Of a DNA stretch of 64,000 nucleotides, positions 1 through 10,170 are shown piece by piece; position 1 is the stretch's first letter, and each line of letters starts with the position of its first letter. The position numbers and the translations under genes are program-made. This DNA comes from Ophiura sarsii (Eukaryota > Echinodermata > Ophiuroidea > Amphilepidida > Ophiuridae): positions 58,259,950 to 58,323,949 of the forward strand of contig CM069442.1 in NCBI GenBank assembly GCA_035610835.1. The letters are read 5' to 3'. Below the pieces are notes generated by a model. It had not been told where the DNA came from. It did no database searches and saw nothing but the letters and a program-made list of their open reading frames with translations.

Positions 1-1
1 C

Positions 2-202
2 CCACATAAACTGCAAGCATGGTAAGAGTTGGAAACTGATCAACAAAATATCAGGAAGATTGACTACAAGAAAAGGACAAATCAAAGGATCCACGCAAAA
101 GGAGAGACTAGATAATTGGTATACTCATTTCAAACATCTACTTGGGAGCCCACCGCACATAAGTAATGAAGATGGGGAAACATGCCGTCATCAGTTGATT
201 TA
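2..202 (+). pseudogene. LINE open reading frame fragment (5' cut by window edge)
   Basis: Reading from base 2 gives an uninterrupted stretch ending at a TAG near 202. It includes KSWKLINKISGR, a lysine-rich KGQIKG segment and NWYTHFKHLLGSPP. This pattern (WKLIN..G followed by a NWY..HF..LLG block) is typical of the linker between the endonuclease and reverse transcriptase domains of LINE polyproteins. No reverse transcriptase motifs follow, because the frame closes and the downstream sequence is unrelated. I infer a truncated, dead LINE copy whose 5' part lies outside the window; the clade cannot be fixed from this piece. Confidence 0.6.
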
Positions 203-1640
203 GAAAAATTCCGAGTTTGCTCCAGGAGACGTTATTTTAGGGACTTTAACCCTAGTGTTTATTTGGTTTGCCATCATGGTTTTTCAATTGCTGTAATCAC
301 TGCGGTCGCAACTCCTGCACACTACAAAACCCGACACTGCTACAATCTTGGGGAAAGTGTAAAGTAGGTCCAGATTCTGGACTGTACTATCATCATCCGA
401 TACACCCAGTATTGTTATACTGGTACGGTACGGAGTCGGTGTTCCACGGTATCGGACGATACTGGGACATATTAAATTTACCACGATATCCAGACGACGG
501 TGGCTACGAACGGCCGTTAATTTTGAATTTCCGTTGGTTTCAATGTAACAATGGATTTTGATTATATGACCCCATAAAATTCATCATAGGTTAGAAGAAA
601 AAATTTCCAATCCAAAACCGTTCGAGATGGCTAATCATCCCAATTGTAAATGCTATTTTTTGAATTTAAACCGTTGTTAAGCGGTCGTCCCATTCACTTG
701 ATCAGGTGTCCAGCGTCGTCTGACGATATCGGGCTATACTGGAACAAAATATTTACCAGTATCGTTCAATACTCGGACAAATTACACTGGTAGCATGTGT
801 ACCAATATCACCCGATACTGTTCCATTATCGAGCGATTCTGGAACACAATTTGGTGTTACAGTATCCACCGAAAATCAGTACACTTTTCCCAATCTTGTA
901 CCACGCGCTCGCGCATCGCCCGATCAGTCTCGGACTTACACGCACGCGGGTCCGGATTTGATCCCCAGCGCATGCGGAGACTGATTTTCCCCTGAAATCG
1001 TTTTTCTCCCCTGATGATAGTTTAATTCACAAAACCACCGCGATGTTCGTTACCGTAAACAACATTTGATCCTTGACGGAGTAAAGCGTATAGCACATGT
1101 AGGCCTACATTGTACAGCAATACATACAGTAAGTGTGTACGGTTAATAAATTCGCGTCCCGGGGAGTGGGGGTTAATTTAGGATGGAATTACTCATGTTC
1201 AACCTGCAAACGTGGGATGGGGTGAATTTGTCTTTAGGTATGCATTCACCATCTCTGGGTAATAATTTCATGTTCCCCTCGAGGGGGAGAACAAGAGTGA
1301 AAGATACAGAACAACGTCCCATAGTCTATTGCAACAACACTTCATAGAATATAATTCCCGAATGTACAGTAAATTTGCAATCCAGCAAATCTGCTGCGAC
1401 ATGTTTTTGTTTCTACATGTTTTCCTATACCGAGTCATCTACTACCATGTTAAAACTGTGACACCCCGTAGACAATTCGGGATGCTTTTGGAGGAGCATG
1501 AGACGAATCAGAAAGAGCGGTGACATCAGTTCGCACTAGTCACAAACCACGTGGTCGACTGGGAGGAGGCATAGTTTGTAGACAGAGAGGCAATTAGGTA
1601 TAACGCTGGATTAAGAGGCAATTGCGATTATAAAACAGGG
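203..1640. other. Intergenic region with degenerate repeats
   Basis: No supportable gene. Between about 400 and 850 there are recurring variants of a CGATACTGG-type word (for example at 455-467, 720-745 and 765-830), suggesting a decayed short tandem repeat. Around 945-1015 a tRNA B-box-like stretch (GATTTGATCCCC) is followed by a TTTCTCCCCTGAT motif. The same pair recurs near 54700, so this is probably an old SINE remnant. Confidence 0.35.
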
Positions 1641-1647
1641 CAAGACA

Positions 1648-1863
1648 ATGAACAGAGACGAGGGACAATATAATTTGAGTCAATGTGACGTTTTTGACGA
1701 TCTACTGATTGCTGATAAATCATCTAGAATTATCACTGCAACTAAGCAACCAACATCACGTGTTGTAAACAGCAGATCGTCATCACATCACTCTACAACA
1801 TGTGCAACAAGTGTTGAAAAGGAAACAGAACATTTCCGAAACGTCCACCCACCCACAAGTAAG
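1648..1863 (+). CDS. Possible orphan first coding exon (weak)
   Basis: An ATG opens a 71-codon frame, polar and Ser/Thr/Asn-rich, that runs to a good splice donor (CACAA followed by GTAAGT at about 1859-1864) just before the in-frame stop. A TATAAAA word lies at about 1629, too close to the ATG for a normal TATA promoter. No domain or homology is recognised, and no downstream exon could be joined. It may equally be a chance frame; it is listed only because the donor coincides with its end. Confidence 0.15.
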
Positions 1864-2000
1864 TGATTTTCCTTGGACTAGATATATCGAAACTCATCAA
1901 TCATCTTATATATACTACAGTCCTGATGAACTTTATCAAGAGGCTGACGTTTTAGAAGTCAATTGAAAATACTAGATAGCGTTATGCACATATCATCAGA

Positions 2001-2828
2001 TGTATGACGCACTATTATACGACCCCCGCCCGGGAGAGGTGCGTCATGGGTCCGTCATTTAATACCACCACATTCTTGACGCAGGGTATGTACGTCAAGT
2101 CCGTCACAAAACTGACGAATGTGTGCGTCAATGTCAGTCACTTTACCTGGGTGCGTTACAGGGTACGTCATCATGCGTGCAACAAAATACGAACATTATA
2201 TTTTACATTTAAGCCCTACTCACAACCAACCAAGCTTTATTTTTTAGATATTCGAGGGGCAGGGTTTGACAACACCAAACATAGGGAAGATCCATCCCCC
2301 GTGAATCACAAGTAGTTTCATTTACAGTATTCATATATAGGCCACTGTACTATAATGTAGAGTGAAATATACCCAGTCAAATAGCGGCACATACAGGAAA
2401 CGAATTGATAGCTGCGGAAACGTGTTTTTAGAGATGTATGAAGATGAATAACGTCGGAAACGGTAAAGCAATAATTGCAAAAATAAATGTTACGTAAATA
2501 CCTTTTTAACGACTGAAATTTAGATGTTTAATACACTCGGCCGAGTTCTCTTTCAAACATTGTTTGTTTTGCTTTTTCCACAGATGTCTGACAATATTTT
2601 ACACTTTTTAAAAAGTGTTTTCATATAATATAATTATTGCAATCCAGTTCAGTATGTATGACGGTAGTGGGGGGGTGCGTCATTTGAGACAGTCATTTGT
2701 CCGTTAGAATCATTCCATGGTGTGTCACAGAATTGACTGAGGGTACCGTCATTGTATGGCGATCGCCCGTCACATTGGTAAAGTGACGCACCATTACCGG
2801 GGGTCGTATTATCATGATTACTAGCGGG
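2001..2828. mobile_element. Degenerate inverted-repeat element rich in GTCA/TGACG words
   Basis: The left flank has TGACGCACTATTATACGACCCCCG (about 2002-2025). The right side has the reverse-complement-like GGGGGTCGTATTATCATGATTA (about 2800-2821). Both sub-terminal areas carry many GTCA/TGACG words, and the middle is AT-rich. This looks like an old DNA transposon or MITE with loosely conserved ends. No transposase frame is visible. Superfamily not assigned. Confidence 0.35.
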
Positions 2829-2855
2829 CATCCGCGCTTCGCGCGGACCCGCTAG
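2821..2855. repeat. GC-rich hairpin
   Basis: An interrupted palindrome: CTAGCGGG pairs with CCCGCTAG and TCCGCGC with GCGCGGA, with a two-base bulge and a three-base loop TTC. It is the most GC-rich spot in its neighbourhood and sits beside the right end of the inverted-repeat element and just before the LINE fossil. Confidence 0.6.
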
Positions 2856-2919
2856 AAGATTTCACGAGTGTTAGTTATTAAATCTTTAGCTATTTCTCAG
2901 CTCACATATTTATTATCTG

Positions 2920-4200
2920 TTCTACCAAATCCTCCTGATTCATTTTTGAAATGGTAAACAAGACAAAATAAACAGGGATACCATGTACAATAAAGTTGAT
3001 GAAGGTGGTTTGAATATGACTAACATCTATGCTTATAAAGATGCTATTAAAATATCATTGGTTAAAAGGTTTGTTGACCCTAATAATGAGGGCAAGTGGA
3101 AGATTTTGTTTGATAATGAAATTAAGAAAATTGGTGGAGATTGGATTTGGCAATGTGAGCCAGCTAACGTGTGTGATCTAAATGTAAATAAAATTAGCAA
3201 CAGTTTTTTGAAAGATATTTTGAAAGGATGGTTGAAGTTACGTAAAAAGTACGAGATAGTTGATAAAATTATATGGTATAATTCCAAAATTAAGATTGGT
3301 AAAAAACTGTCTTTTATAGAAGTTGGAGTAACAGTAATATTAATTTTTTATCAGATTTAATTGAATCCGACCATTTGATGAGTTTCATGGAATTCAAGAA
3401 GAAGTATCATGCTGTGAAAACTAATTTTGTTGAATATTTTGGAATTGTTCAAAGTATCAAAAAGAATTTAAAGGAGTCATGTTCTAAGTTGTTTACTTTG
3501 ACTGGTAATTATGAGAGGAATGAACAGCTGCTAACGGATATTTTATTAACAAAAAGAGTCTGTAAATTTGCCTATGAAAAGATAAGGTACCGTGTAATAC
3601 CAAATGCGAAGCAGTATTGGGAAGGCAAGGCTCAATTTGATATTGATTTGTCACAGCCAATTACTGACTGGAAGGAAGTGTACTCATTAGCTTTTAAATG
3701 CTGTATGGACTCATATACAAGATATTTCCAGTTTCGTTATATTCATAATATTCTACCAACAAACTATTTTTTGTTTAGAATTGGTTTAATAGATACTGAT
3801 ATATGTAGTTTCTGCAAAGTGAATAGAGAGACAGTAAAACATCTCATGTGGGAGTGTAATGTAACAAAAGATTTTTGGAACAATCTTAGTGCATGGATGA
3901 ATACTGGGCTAAATATCTTTTTCAATGTGAATTATCAGAATATAGTCTTGGCTTATTTAATGAAGATTTCGACTTTTTCAAAAATATAATTATTCTTTTG
4001 GCAAAACATTATATTTATAGATGCAGAGTTGAAGAAAAGAAACTTAGTATCTATGTCTTTAAAGAATTGGTGAATATGACTGAAAAATTAGAGAAAGTCA
4101 TTGCAGAAAGGAATAATAGAATGGCATCCCATAAAAAAAGATGGGGGATATTGTTTTCATAATATTGTTTTCATAATGTTTTCTTTATAAAAAAAAAAAA
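2920..4200 (+). pseudogene. 5'-truncated LINE: C-terminal reverse transcriptase / zf-RVT region, frameshifted
   Basis: Three overlapping frames together encode the C-terminal part of a LINE polyprotein. From 2983 the frame reads GGLNMTNIYAYKDAIKISL then LVKRFVDPNN, a pattern seen just after the reverse transcriptase thumb. After a one-base shift near 3310 the frame continues through 3375-3945 and includes CSFCKVNRETVKHLMWEC, a zf-RVT-like CxxC...HxxxxC knuckle. A second shift near 3950 leads into a lysine-rich tail ending at a stop at 4160-4162. Upstream a TGA at 2947-2949 interrupts the frame where Trp is expected. An A-run at about 4188-4200 follows. No catalytic YxDD block is present, so this is a 5'-truncated, inactive copy. 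L1/Tx1-like is my best guess at clade. Confidence 0.8.
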
Positions 4201-4440
4201 GCATTAGGACAATAGGACCTATGTGCCTATATAATAGTAAAACTTTGTCTGGCACTTGTGGCGTCTGAATGTTGATGCCTTGTCTGTATTTGATGTATTT
4301 TGTGTAGTGTTATTTTTGTATTTTGTTAATCTATTGTTGTATGTCATAAAATAAAAAAGTCCCTATAAACGGGCTGGAAAGAGAAGAAAAAAAATTCACG
4401 GGGAGATAAGTAAACAAAGCGTAAGCAAATTTGATACAAT
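4201..4440 (+). repeat. Probable LINE 3' UTR and A-rich tail
   Basis: AT-rich non-coding sequence follows the LINE stop and ends in an AAAATAAAAAAG stretch and a further A-rich tract near 4388. It is most simply the LINE 3' end; the exact boundary is not defined. Confidence 0.35.
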
Positions 4441-4444
4441 ATCA

Positions 4445-5190
4445 AGAACATGTCCTACATGTATACATAATCCAGATGAGCCCTAAATAATCCGAATATC
4501 GCAGGTGCTTTTTATAATCCAGGTATACATGTGCCTTAAAGTAGGTAGGCCTACCTTTGTCTTTCCAGATATCTATGGAGGCCTCCCATGTGACCTGAAA
4601 TGCAGGTACCCGTTGTCCCATTATATCCAGGGACCTCATAGGCCTAAGCCCTACCCCTAATCCAGTTACCACAGGTGCCCTTAATGGCACCGGATACCAC
4701 ATAATCCAGGTATTGCATTGTGCCGTTATATCGAGATACCCAGGTGCCGAAGATAGCGGGCAGTAATAGTCATACCACAATAGGCAGAAGTGAGTAATAT
4801 CAAAGCGTTATAAATGTTTATATAAATATCAAGAGTGTGTCCTTATTCAGACGTCATTATATCCATACCAATGTACCCGTATTAGTTTATAATGGAAAGC
4901 GCAGGTATAGGTGCCGAAGCTATAATAGCGGGTGGTTAGTCACATCAAAACGTATAAATATGAGGGTATTGTAAAACAGCAAGAGTATGTCGTTGATACT
5001 CCATGTATCCTAGGTACCCTTAATACTGACGTTGGTACCACAGTGCCCTTAATAATCCATATATACCATGTGCCCTTAATAAATCCATGTATGCCATGCA
5101 TGTATAACACATGGTGCCCTTGATTATTCAGGTACCACCCCGTGTACTTTAATAATCAAGAGTGTGTATTAGTGATCCAATATAGGACCT
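4445..5190. repeat. Degenerate minisatellite (about 36-45 bp units)
   Basis: Variants of a unit containing AATCCAGGTACCAC and GGTGCCCTTA recur many times, for example at 4497-4530, 4660-4700, 5030-5075 and 5110-5145. Units are diverged and unevenly spaced. The same unit type resumes on the other side of a 512-bp insertion (5195-5706). No coding potential is credible. Confidence 0.6.
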
Positions 5191-5194
5191 CCAT

Positions 5195-5706
5195 GGTTGC
5201 ACACCACTAAATACATCTCCCATAGGGTTACACGTGAAATGCACACTTTTAAAATGGATATTTCTTGACGTTATAAGAAACTGGTAACTTGAAATTTGGT
5301 TTCAACTTGAAGATGAAAGCCATGACTACTAACTCAACAACTCATATATGGGGGGTAACCGGCATAATTTTGAGCTAGAGCCTTTTCAAAAAGTACGAGT
5401 TGAGTTTTCCTGGTCACACGCAATTGTTGATTAAGATAATTGCGTCAGATACCGGAAATGACCTGAACACAAATGTCTCTGTTAAAATATTAAAAGATCA
5501 TCATTGCATCAATTTTTTTGGACCTGAAGAACGCTGATGTGTCTGTCAAAATTCACACTATATTAATTTCGCCATAACTTGCAGTAAATACCCTAATTTT
5601 AAACTGTAATTTACAATAGGTCTCCCGTTTCGGCATAGAAACCGGCCGGTTTTGGACTTTTGCCTCAAAGGGGGTAGGGCCAGACGTTATTTAGTGGTGT
5701 GAAACC
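5195..5706. mobile_element. MITE with GGTTKCACACCACTAAATA ends and CCAT duplication
   Basis: The left end GGTTGCACACCACTAAATA matches the reverse complement of the right end, TATTTAGTGGTGTGAAACC, with one mismatch. CCAT flanks both sides (5191-5194 and 5707-5710) as a likely 4-bp target duplication. The element lies inside the degenerate minisatellite and encodes nothing recognisable. A short non-autonomous DNA transposon; superfamily not assigned. Confidence 0.6.
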
Positions 5707-5734
5707 CCATGGACTATGTGGTTTATCTTGAATC

Positions 5735-6350
5735 GAATATTAAGGGCACCCGTGATAACTGTGTATGCGGCTATTAGGGCCTACGTGGATTAATAAGGAC
5801 ACCTGAATGGTTATTCAGATGTAGGAATACTTAGAGTATTCAGAGTATCTGGATTGCCTTAATATCCCAGTGGCGGATACAGGGGCGGAGGGGCGGGCGC
5901 CCCCGTAAAATTTGACAAAATACCTTTTTTGTGTACAACTGTACCTTTTTAAACACATAATGGTAGGTTCCGTCGATACATTTGCGAGCTCTACCATGCG
6001 ATTTTTGTTGCCGGTTTTGGGATGACCCCCCCCCCCCTATCTGCTATCTATTGAGACTATCTGCGTTTTATAGTGAACCGAACCCGTAATCCAGATACCA
6101 CTGGTGCCCTTACTAATCCAGACACTCTATAATAATCATGATTATCCAGATGCCCAAGTGCCCTTATATCCAGATTATCAAGTAAGGGAAGTGCGGGGAG
6201 GGGGAGGTGGCTTTAGGGTATATGATGGGGCAATAGGCCCTACCGCACGTTCCATTTATCCAGATACCCATAAGGCCGCCTTACTATATCCATATTATCA
6301 AGTAAGGGAAGTGCGGGAAAGGGGGCTTAGACCTTAGGGTATGATGTGAC
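5735..6350. repeat. Continuation of minisatellite plus a 130-bp duplication
   Basis: The AATCCAGATACC / GGTGCCCTT unit resumes. Two adjacent copies of a longer block share ATCCA.ATTATCAAGTAAGG and GAAGTGCGGG (about 6169-6195 and 6287-6315), a tandem duplication with roughly 124-bp offset. A frame running through it is a repeat artefact. A GTGGCGGATACAGGGGCGG word at about 5872 resembles a hAT-type end. Confidence 0.5.
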
Positions 6351-6352
6351 AA

Positions 6353-7560
6353 TCCCGTAATTTACGTACTATATAAGCCGCACGGCGAATAAGCCGCAGC
6401 ACCTCAAATTAAGATTCAGACCTCATCGTATACAGTAAGCCGCATCACTGTATAATAAGTCGCACAAAGAAAATGAAAGGGGTGTGTGTGGGGGATGGGT
6501 GGGGGTGGGGTGGGGGTCGACCATGATCCACCAGCCCATAGCTTCATGACCAGCCATGAGGTTACAAATCAAATGTATTTTCCTTCAGTCACTTCAGTCA
6601 CTTTAAATATGTTATCCTGGATACGGTTTGCGCCTTACTCCCAGTTTCTTTATTAAAATAAAGGTCTTGGCTTCATGATTAATGTTTTGTTTGTGTCTTG
6701 CTCTCGTTACATTTTATTGTACTGTACGGTATGCACCGCGGAGCAACCGTACGGACTGCCTGCTTTCACTGCATGGATGCCCCGTTTACAATGTACAGTT
6801 TGCGCCACAAACGCGTACACACTTTGTCTGCGTCATTACGTGTGCGCCGAATCGCGTGCGCCATGTTAAACGCGTTCGCGCAGCAACAACAACGGTTGGT
6901 ATGGTACCGCCAGTTTCTTTATCGTTAGCAAACTCCGCGTTCATCTATGTTATTAATGTGAAAGTGTCACTTTAAGATCTGCGTAAGAGTTTTTGTTTAC
7001 ATTTAGAAAATGTCGTAAAATATTTTAATTTGTTGGACGTATAGTCCCGTATAAATGCTTGTTACTATGCGTTCTTTAAGAATAACAAACAGCCGCATAT
7101 ACAGAAATGTAGCTATATCCCTGAAGAAAATATTTTGGGTGAAGACCATATGTCATCACGCATTCCGAAAACCACAATTTGTGTCCGAACAGTAACTACC
7201 CGAGTAAAAGAAATTCAACATTTCGGATTTTCACATGTGATCCTTTCTGCGCATGTCTGAAAACGGGAAAAAACGGTGAGCATTGAACTATCTAATTAGC
7301 TCGTGTATTAGAGGCGCAATTACCACGCTTTTTCAGTTGAAGAGGGACGCGAGTGTAAAATTATATTGAACTATCTAATAAAGCCATGTTCCGAAAATTA
7401 GTATATAGATAGTGTGCGTCAAACCACTCACATGTGCATTATATGGAACTTGCAGAGAGTATTATATAATACTATGAGCGCAGACTTGGAAGTATTAATG
7501 TGGGCCTCTTCCAACATGTACAATGGGGCCGCACATTTTAGATGTTAACAGTGAAAAAAA
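6353..7560. other. Intergenic, no gene seen
   Basis: Contains several AATAAGCCGCA-type words (6380-6470), a G-rich stretch at about 6485-6516 and otherwise unique-looking sequence. Overlapping short frames at 6675-6975 share no recognisable domain and lack splice context. Confidence 0.3.
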
Positions 7561-7576
7561 CGGGATGCTCTCCAGA

Positions 7577-8096
7577 TATCCAAGATGGCGTCCAAAATGG
7601 CCGCCAAAACTGGTCAAATCTCATAAAATGACATAGCAATTAAATTGTATGGTGAAAGTATATTTTTAATAGTGAGATGTATGTAGTAGACCACTAAAAA
7701 CTCATATCTAGACATTTTGCTTTGTTAACACGCCTAAATCCAAGATGTCCGCCAAAAGACCGCCAAAAATGGTAAAATTTCATATATTGGCATAATATAA
7801 ACCAACATATATGTATGATCAGAGTATAGTTTTAACAATGGGATGTATGTGTTAGACCACTAGAAACTCATATCTAGTATTTTTACTTTGTTAACATACT
7901 TTATAACCAGAATGGCCGCCATATTAATAGCCAAAAGTGGTCAAAAGTGGTCAACATTTCTTAAAATAGCATAATATCATGAGCTGAAAATAATTTTAAC
8001 GATGGGATGTATGTGTTAGACCATTAGTAACTCAACCCGTAATTTTGCTTTGTTAACATAGTTCAAAATCCAAAATGGCCCCCAAAATGGTTCCCG
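7577..8096 (+). repeat. Tandem repeat, about 165 bp, with ATGGCCGCC-like motifs
   Basis: Four successive starts of the type CCAAGATGGCGTCCAAAATG occur at about 7579, 7740, 7906 and 8070, at spacings of 161-166 bp. Each is followed by a conserved block with GGGATGTATGTGTTAGACCA, ACTCATATCTAG and TTTGCTTTGTTAACA. The ATGGC core resembles YY1-type binding sites; a regulatory role is inference only. Divergence between units is moderate. Confidence 0.75.
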
Positions 8097-8657
8097 AAGT
8101 TGCTGCAAAAATTGTCAGAAAACCGTTTAAACACAAATGTACCAGTTAATGATGGACAGGTTTTTTTTTATTCGCTGGCTACGCGCGCATCGCGTTTATG
8201 ATAATGTCATTCGGCGGAATATTGTAACCGACCTTTCAACGAGCTGTTCTTTAAGCTTTCATCTGCAATCTGGTACGAGGGAAAGTGGTTTGGTAGCGTT
8301 GGCTCCTTCGTACCAGTAACCAGATCAACGTTCAATTCAAAGGACTAGAATAATTAAGTCACGACACGACTCTTTTTAGTTGTAACATTCGCAATAATAA
8401 TAATAGTAACCTTTTATTTACTTCCAAGTTCTCACGGTATCAATTGAATCACGGCACTTTACAAATCATGGACAGAGTTATTGACGCAACTGTCACTTAG
8501 CCTAGTTTGTCCAACACTCACTCTTTTTCTCCCTTCTCTAAAGTTCGTTCCCTGCATCTAAACATTCTACGACCATGATTGGCTGATTATACTGCGATTT
8601 AGCGTGACGCGCAAGCCAGATGTACAACGCTGGCTCTCAAAGTGCGCCCGCCCACGA

Positions 8658-8713
8658 GAGCAAATCTGCTCGAAGATTTGCTCTTAGGAGCAAATCTGCT
8701 CGAAGATTTGCTC
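8658..8713. repeat. Twin 26-bp palindromes
   Basis: The hairpin formed by GAGCAAATCT and AGATTTGCTC around a GCTCGA loop occurs twice without change, at 8658-8683 and 8688-8713, separated by four bases. A half copy (GAGCAAAT) follows at 8718. Confidence 0.8.
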
Positions 8714-8739
8714 GGGGAGCAAATATGCCCGCGCGCAGC

Positions 8740-10047
8740 ATACACAAAGCAATGAAGAATGTATAATTAGTCAACCATGGTCAGGGGCGGACTGTGGCGA
8801 TCGCCACATGGGCTGCTTGGATGATGAGGGGTAGTGTAGGGTCAGGCCGCTTCTTTTTTATGGCAAGTCTCCCGCCTTGACCGGCAATCACCGAGCGGCC
8901 CCATCTTACTCGAGGGGTAACTTTCGCCAAAATCGTACGTGGATGTGCCTGCCGGACCTCGAAAATTTGACTTTCTCTATACATATTTTCGGGCCAATTT
9001 TCCACCCATCAATATACCAATTTTGTTAGAATACACCCAATTTATGCCAATTGAGCGCTTTGTTCTGTGATGAAAACACCGGCCATCGCTAAAACCAATT
9101 TTTGCGAAAAAGCACCCCAAAAGGCAGGCACATAATTATACGCATACCATATCAATGTGAGAACCCCCCCCCCCCCCCCCGGTATAGCCTACTTATAGGC
9201 GCCTAACAAAAATTAAATCGGCTAAAACGTGAGCCTATCACTAAGGAATCGTGGTCAACTAATACTGGCCTCGGTATTTGTACATAGACAGTAAAAGGTC
9301 TATGATTTTGTATGTATTAAACTGGTTAGCACCCATACACGGGCTGCATTGCTTTGTATATTCAGCACACCTTGACAAAATCACTAAATCAGTCTAATCA
9401 ACCCACAGCTATTCAGGCAATCTTTTCAAGAATGGATCCGAATCAAAGCAGTGCATAATTATATAGTGAATAATCGACTATCAGACAGTATAATATAAAA
9501 AAGACTAGGTTGCTGTGTAGCCTGTGTTACAGCAAAGATTCTTGTCATGAATGCATCTGCGGAGTAGTTATCAATCAGAAACAAAAAAAACAGGCGTGAA
9601 ATTTGCTTCCTACCCTTCCTGGGTCACGCGCGTGAAAACACGCCCTCTTTAAAGATAACCTCGTTTTATTGCTAAGTTTCCAATCAATTAGTGTGATGTG
9701 GATTGCATGAACGGATGTTTGCAATTAAAGCGTCGATGTTAAATACAGCGGTTTTATTTCATAAAAAGAGTTCTATGTTCCAAGTTTGGGGTATTGTTTT
9801 GTAACAGTTTTGTTTACATTAGGCTTATGAATTTATACCATTTTAATTGCCATGTGTTTTTTAATTAAAGAGGAGCAATATGTTGTATTTCTAGAGTAAC
9901 CTATGATCGAACGAAAATATGATCATATATTTTCATCTTCAGATATAGAAACACTCCTTTAAAGTTATCGAAAAAGTCCCACAGCTGATTTCCATTTCCA
10001 CAAAAACACCATCGTTTTCAACGATTTTTGTCTCTACATAACTAAAT
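8740..10047. promoter_or_regulatory. Upstream region and probable 5' UTR of CEPT1
   Basis: The region immediately 5' of the CEPT1 start codon. No gene. It holds a 17-base C run (9164-9180) and TE-like remnants around 8783-9200. The 5' UTR and transcription start should lie in the last few hundred bases, but no TATA box or initiator could be singled out. Confidence 0.35.
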
Positions 10048-10170
10048 ATGGCATCTAGCTTGGTGACCAATATTCTTATGTCAGATGGCATGACTCCAAG
10101 TCAATTGAAGCGTCTGAAAGAGCATAAGTATAGCGCAGAGGGCCAATCTTTGTGCGAACCGGCCTTGCAG
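10048..10170 (+). CDS. CEPT1: CEPT1 exon 1 (coding part)
   Basis: Residues 1-41. It starts [10 protein letters not shown] and carries the conserved [14 protein letters not shown] segment, ending CEPALQ. Donor GTAATT, phase 0. No other in-frame ATG upstream gives a family-like N-terminus. Confidence 0.95.
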
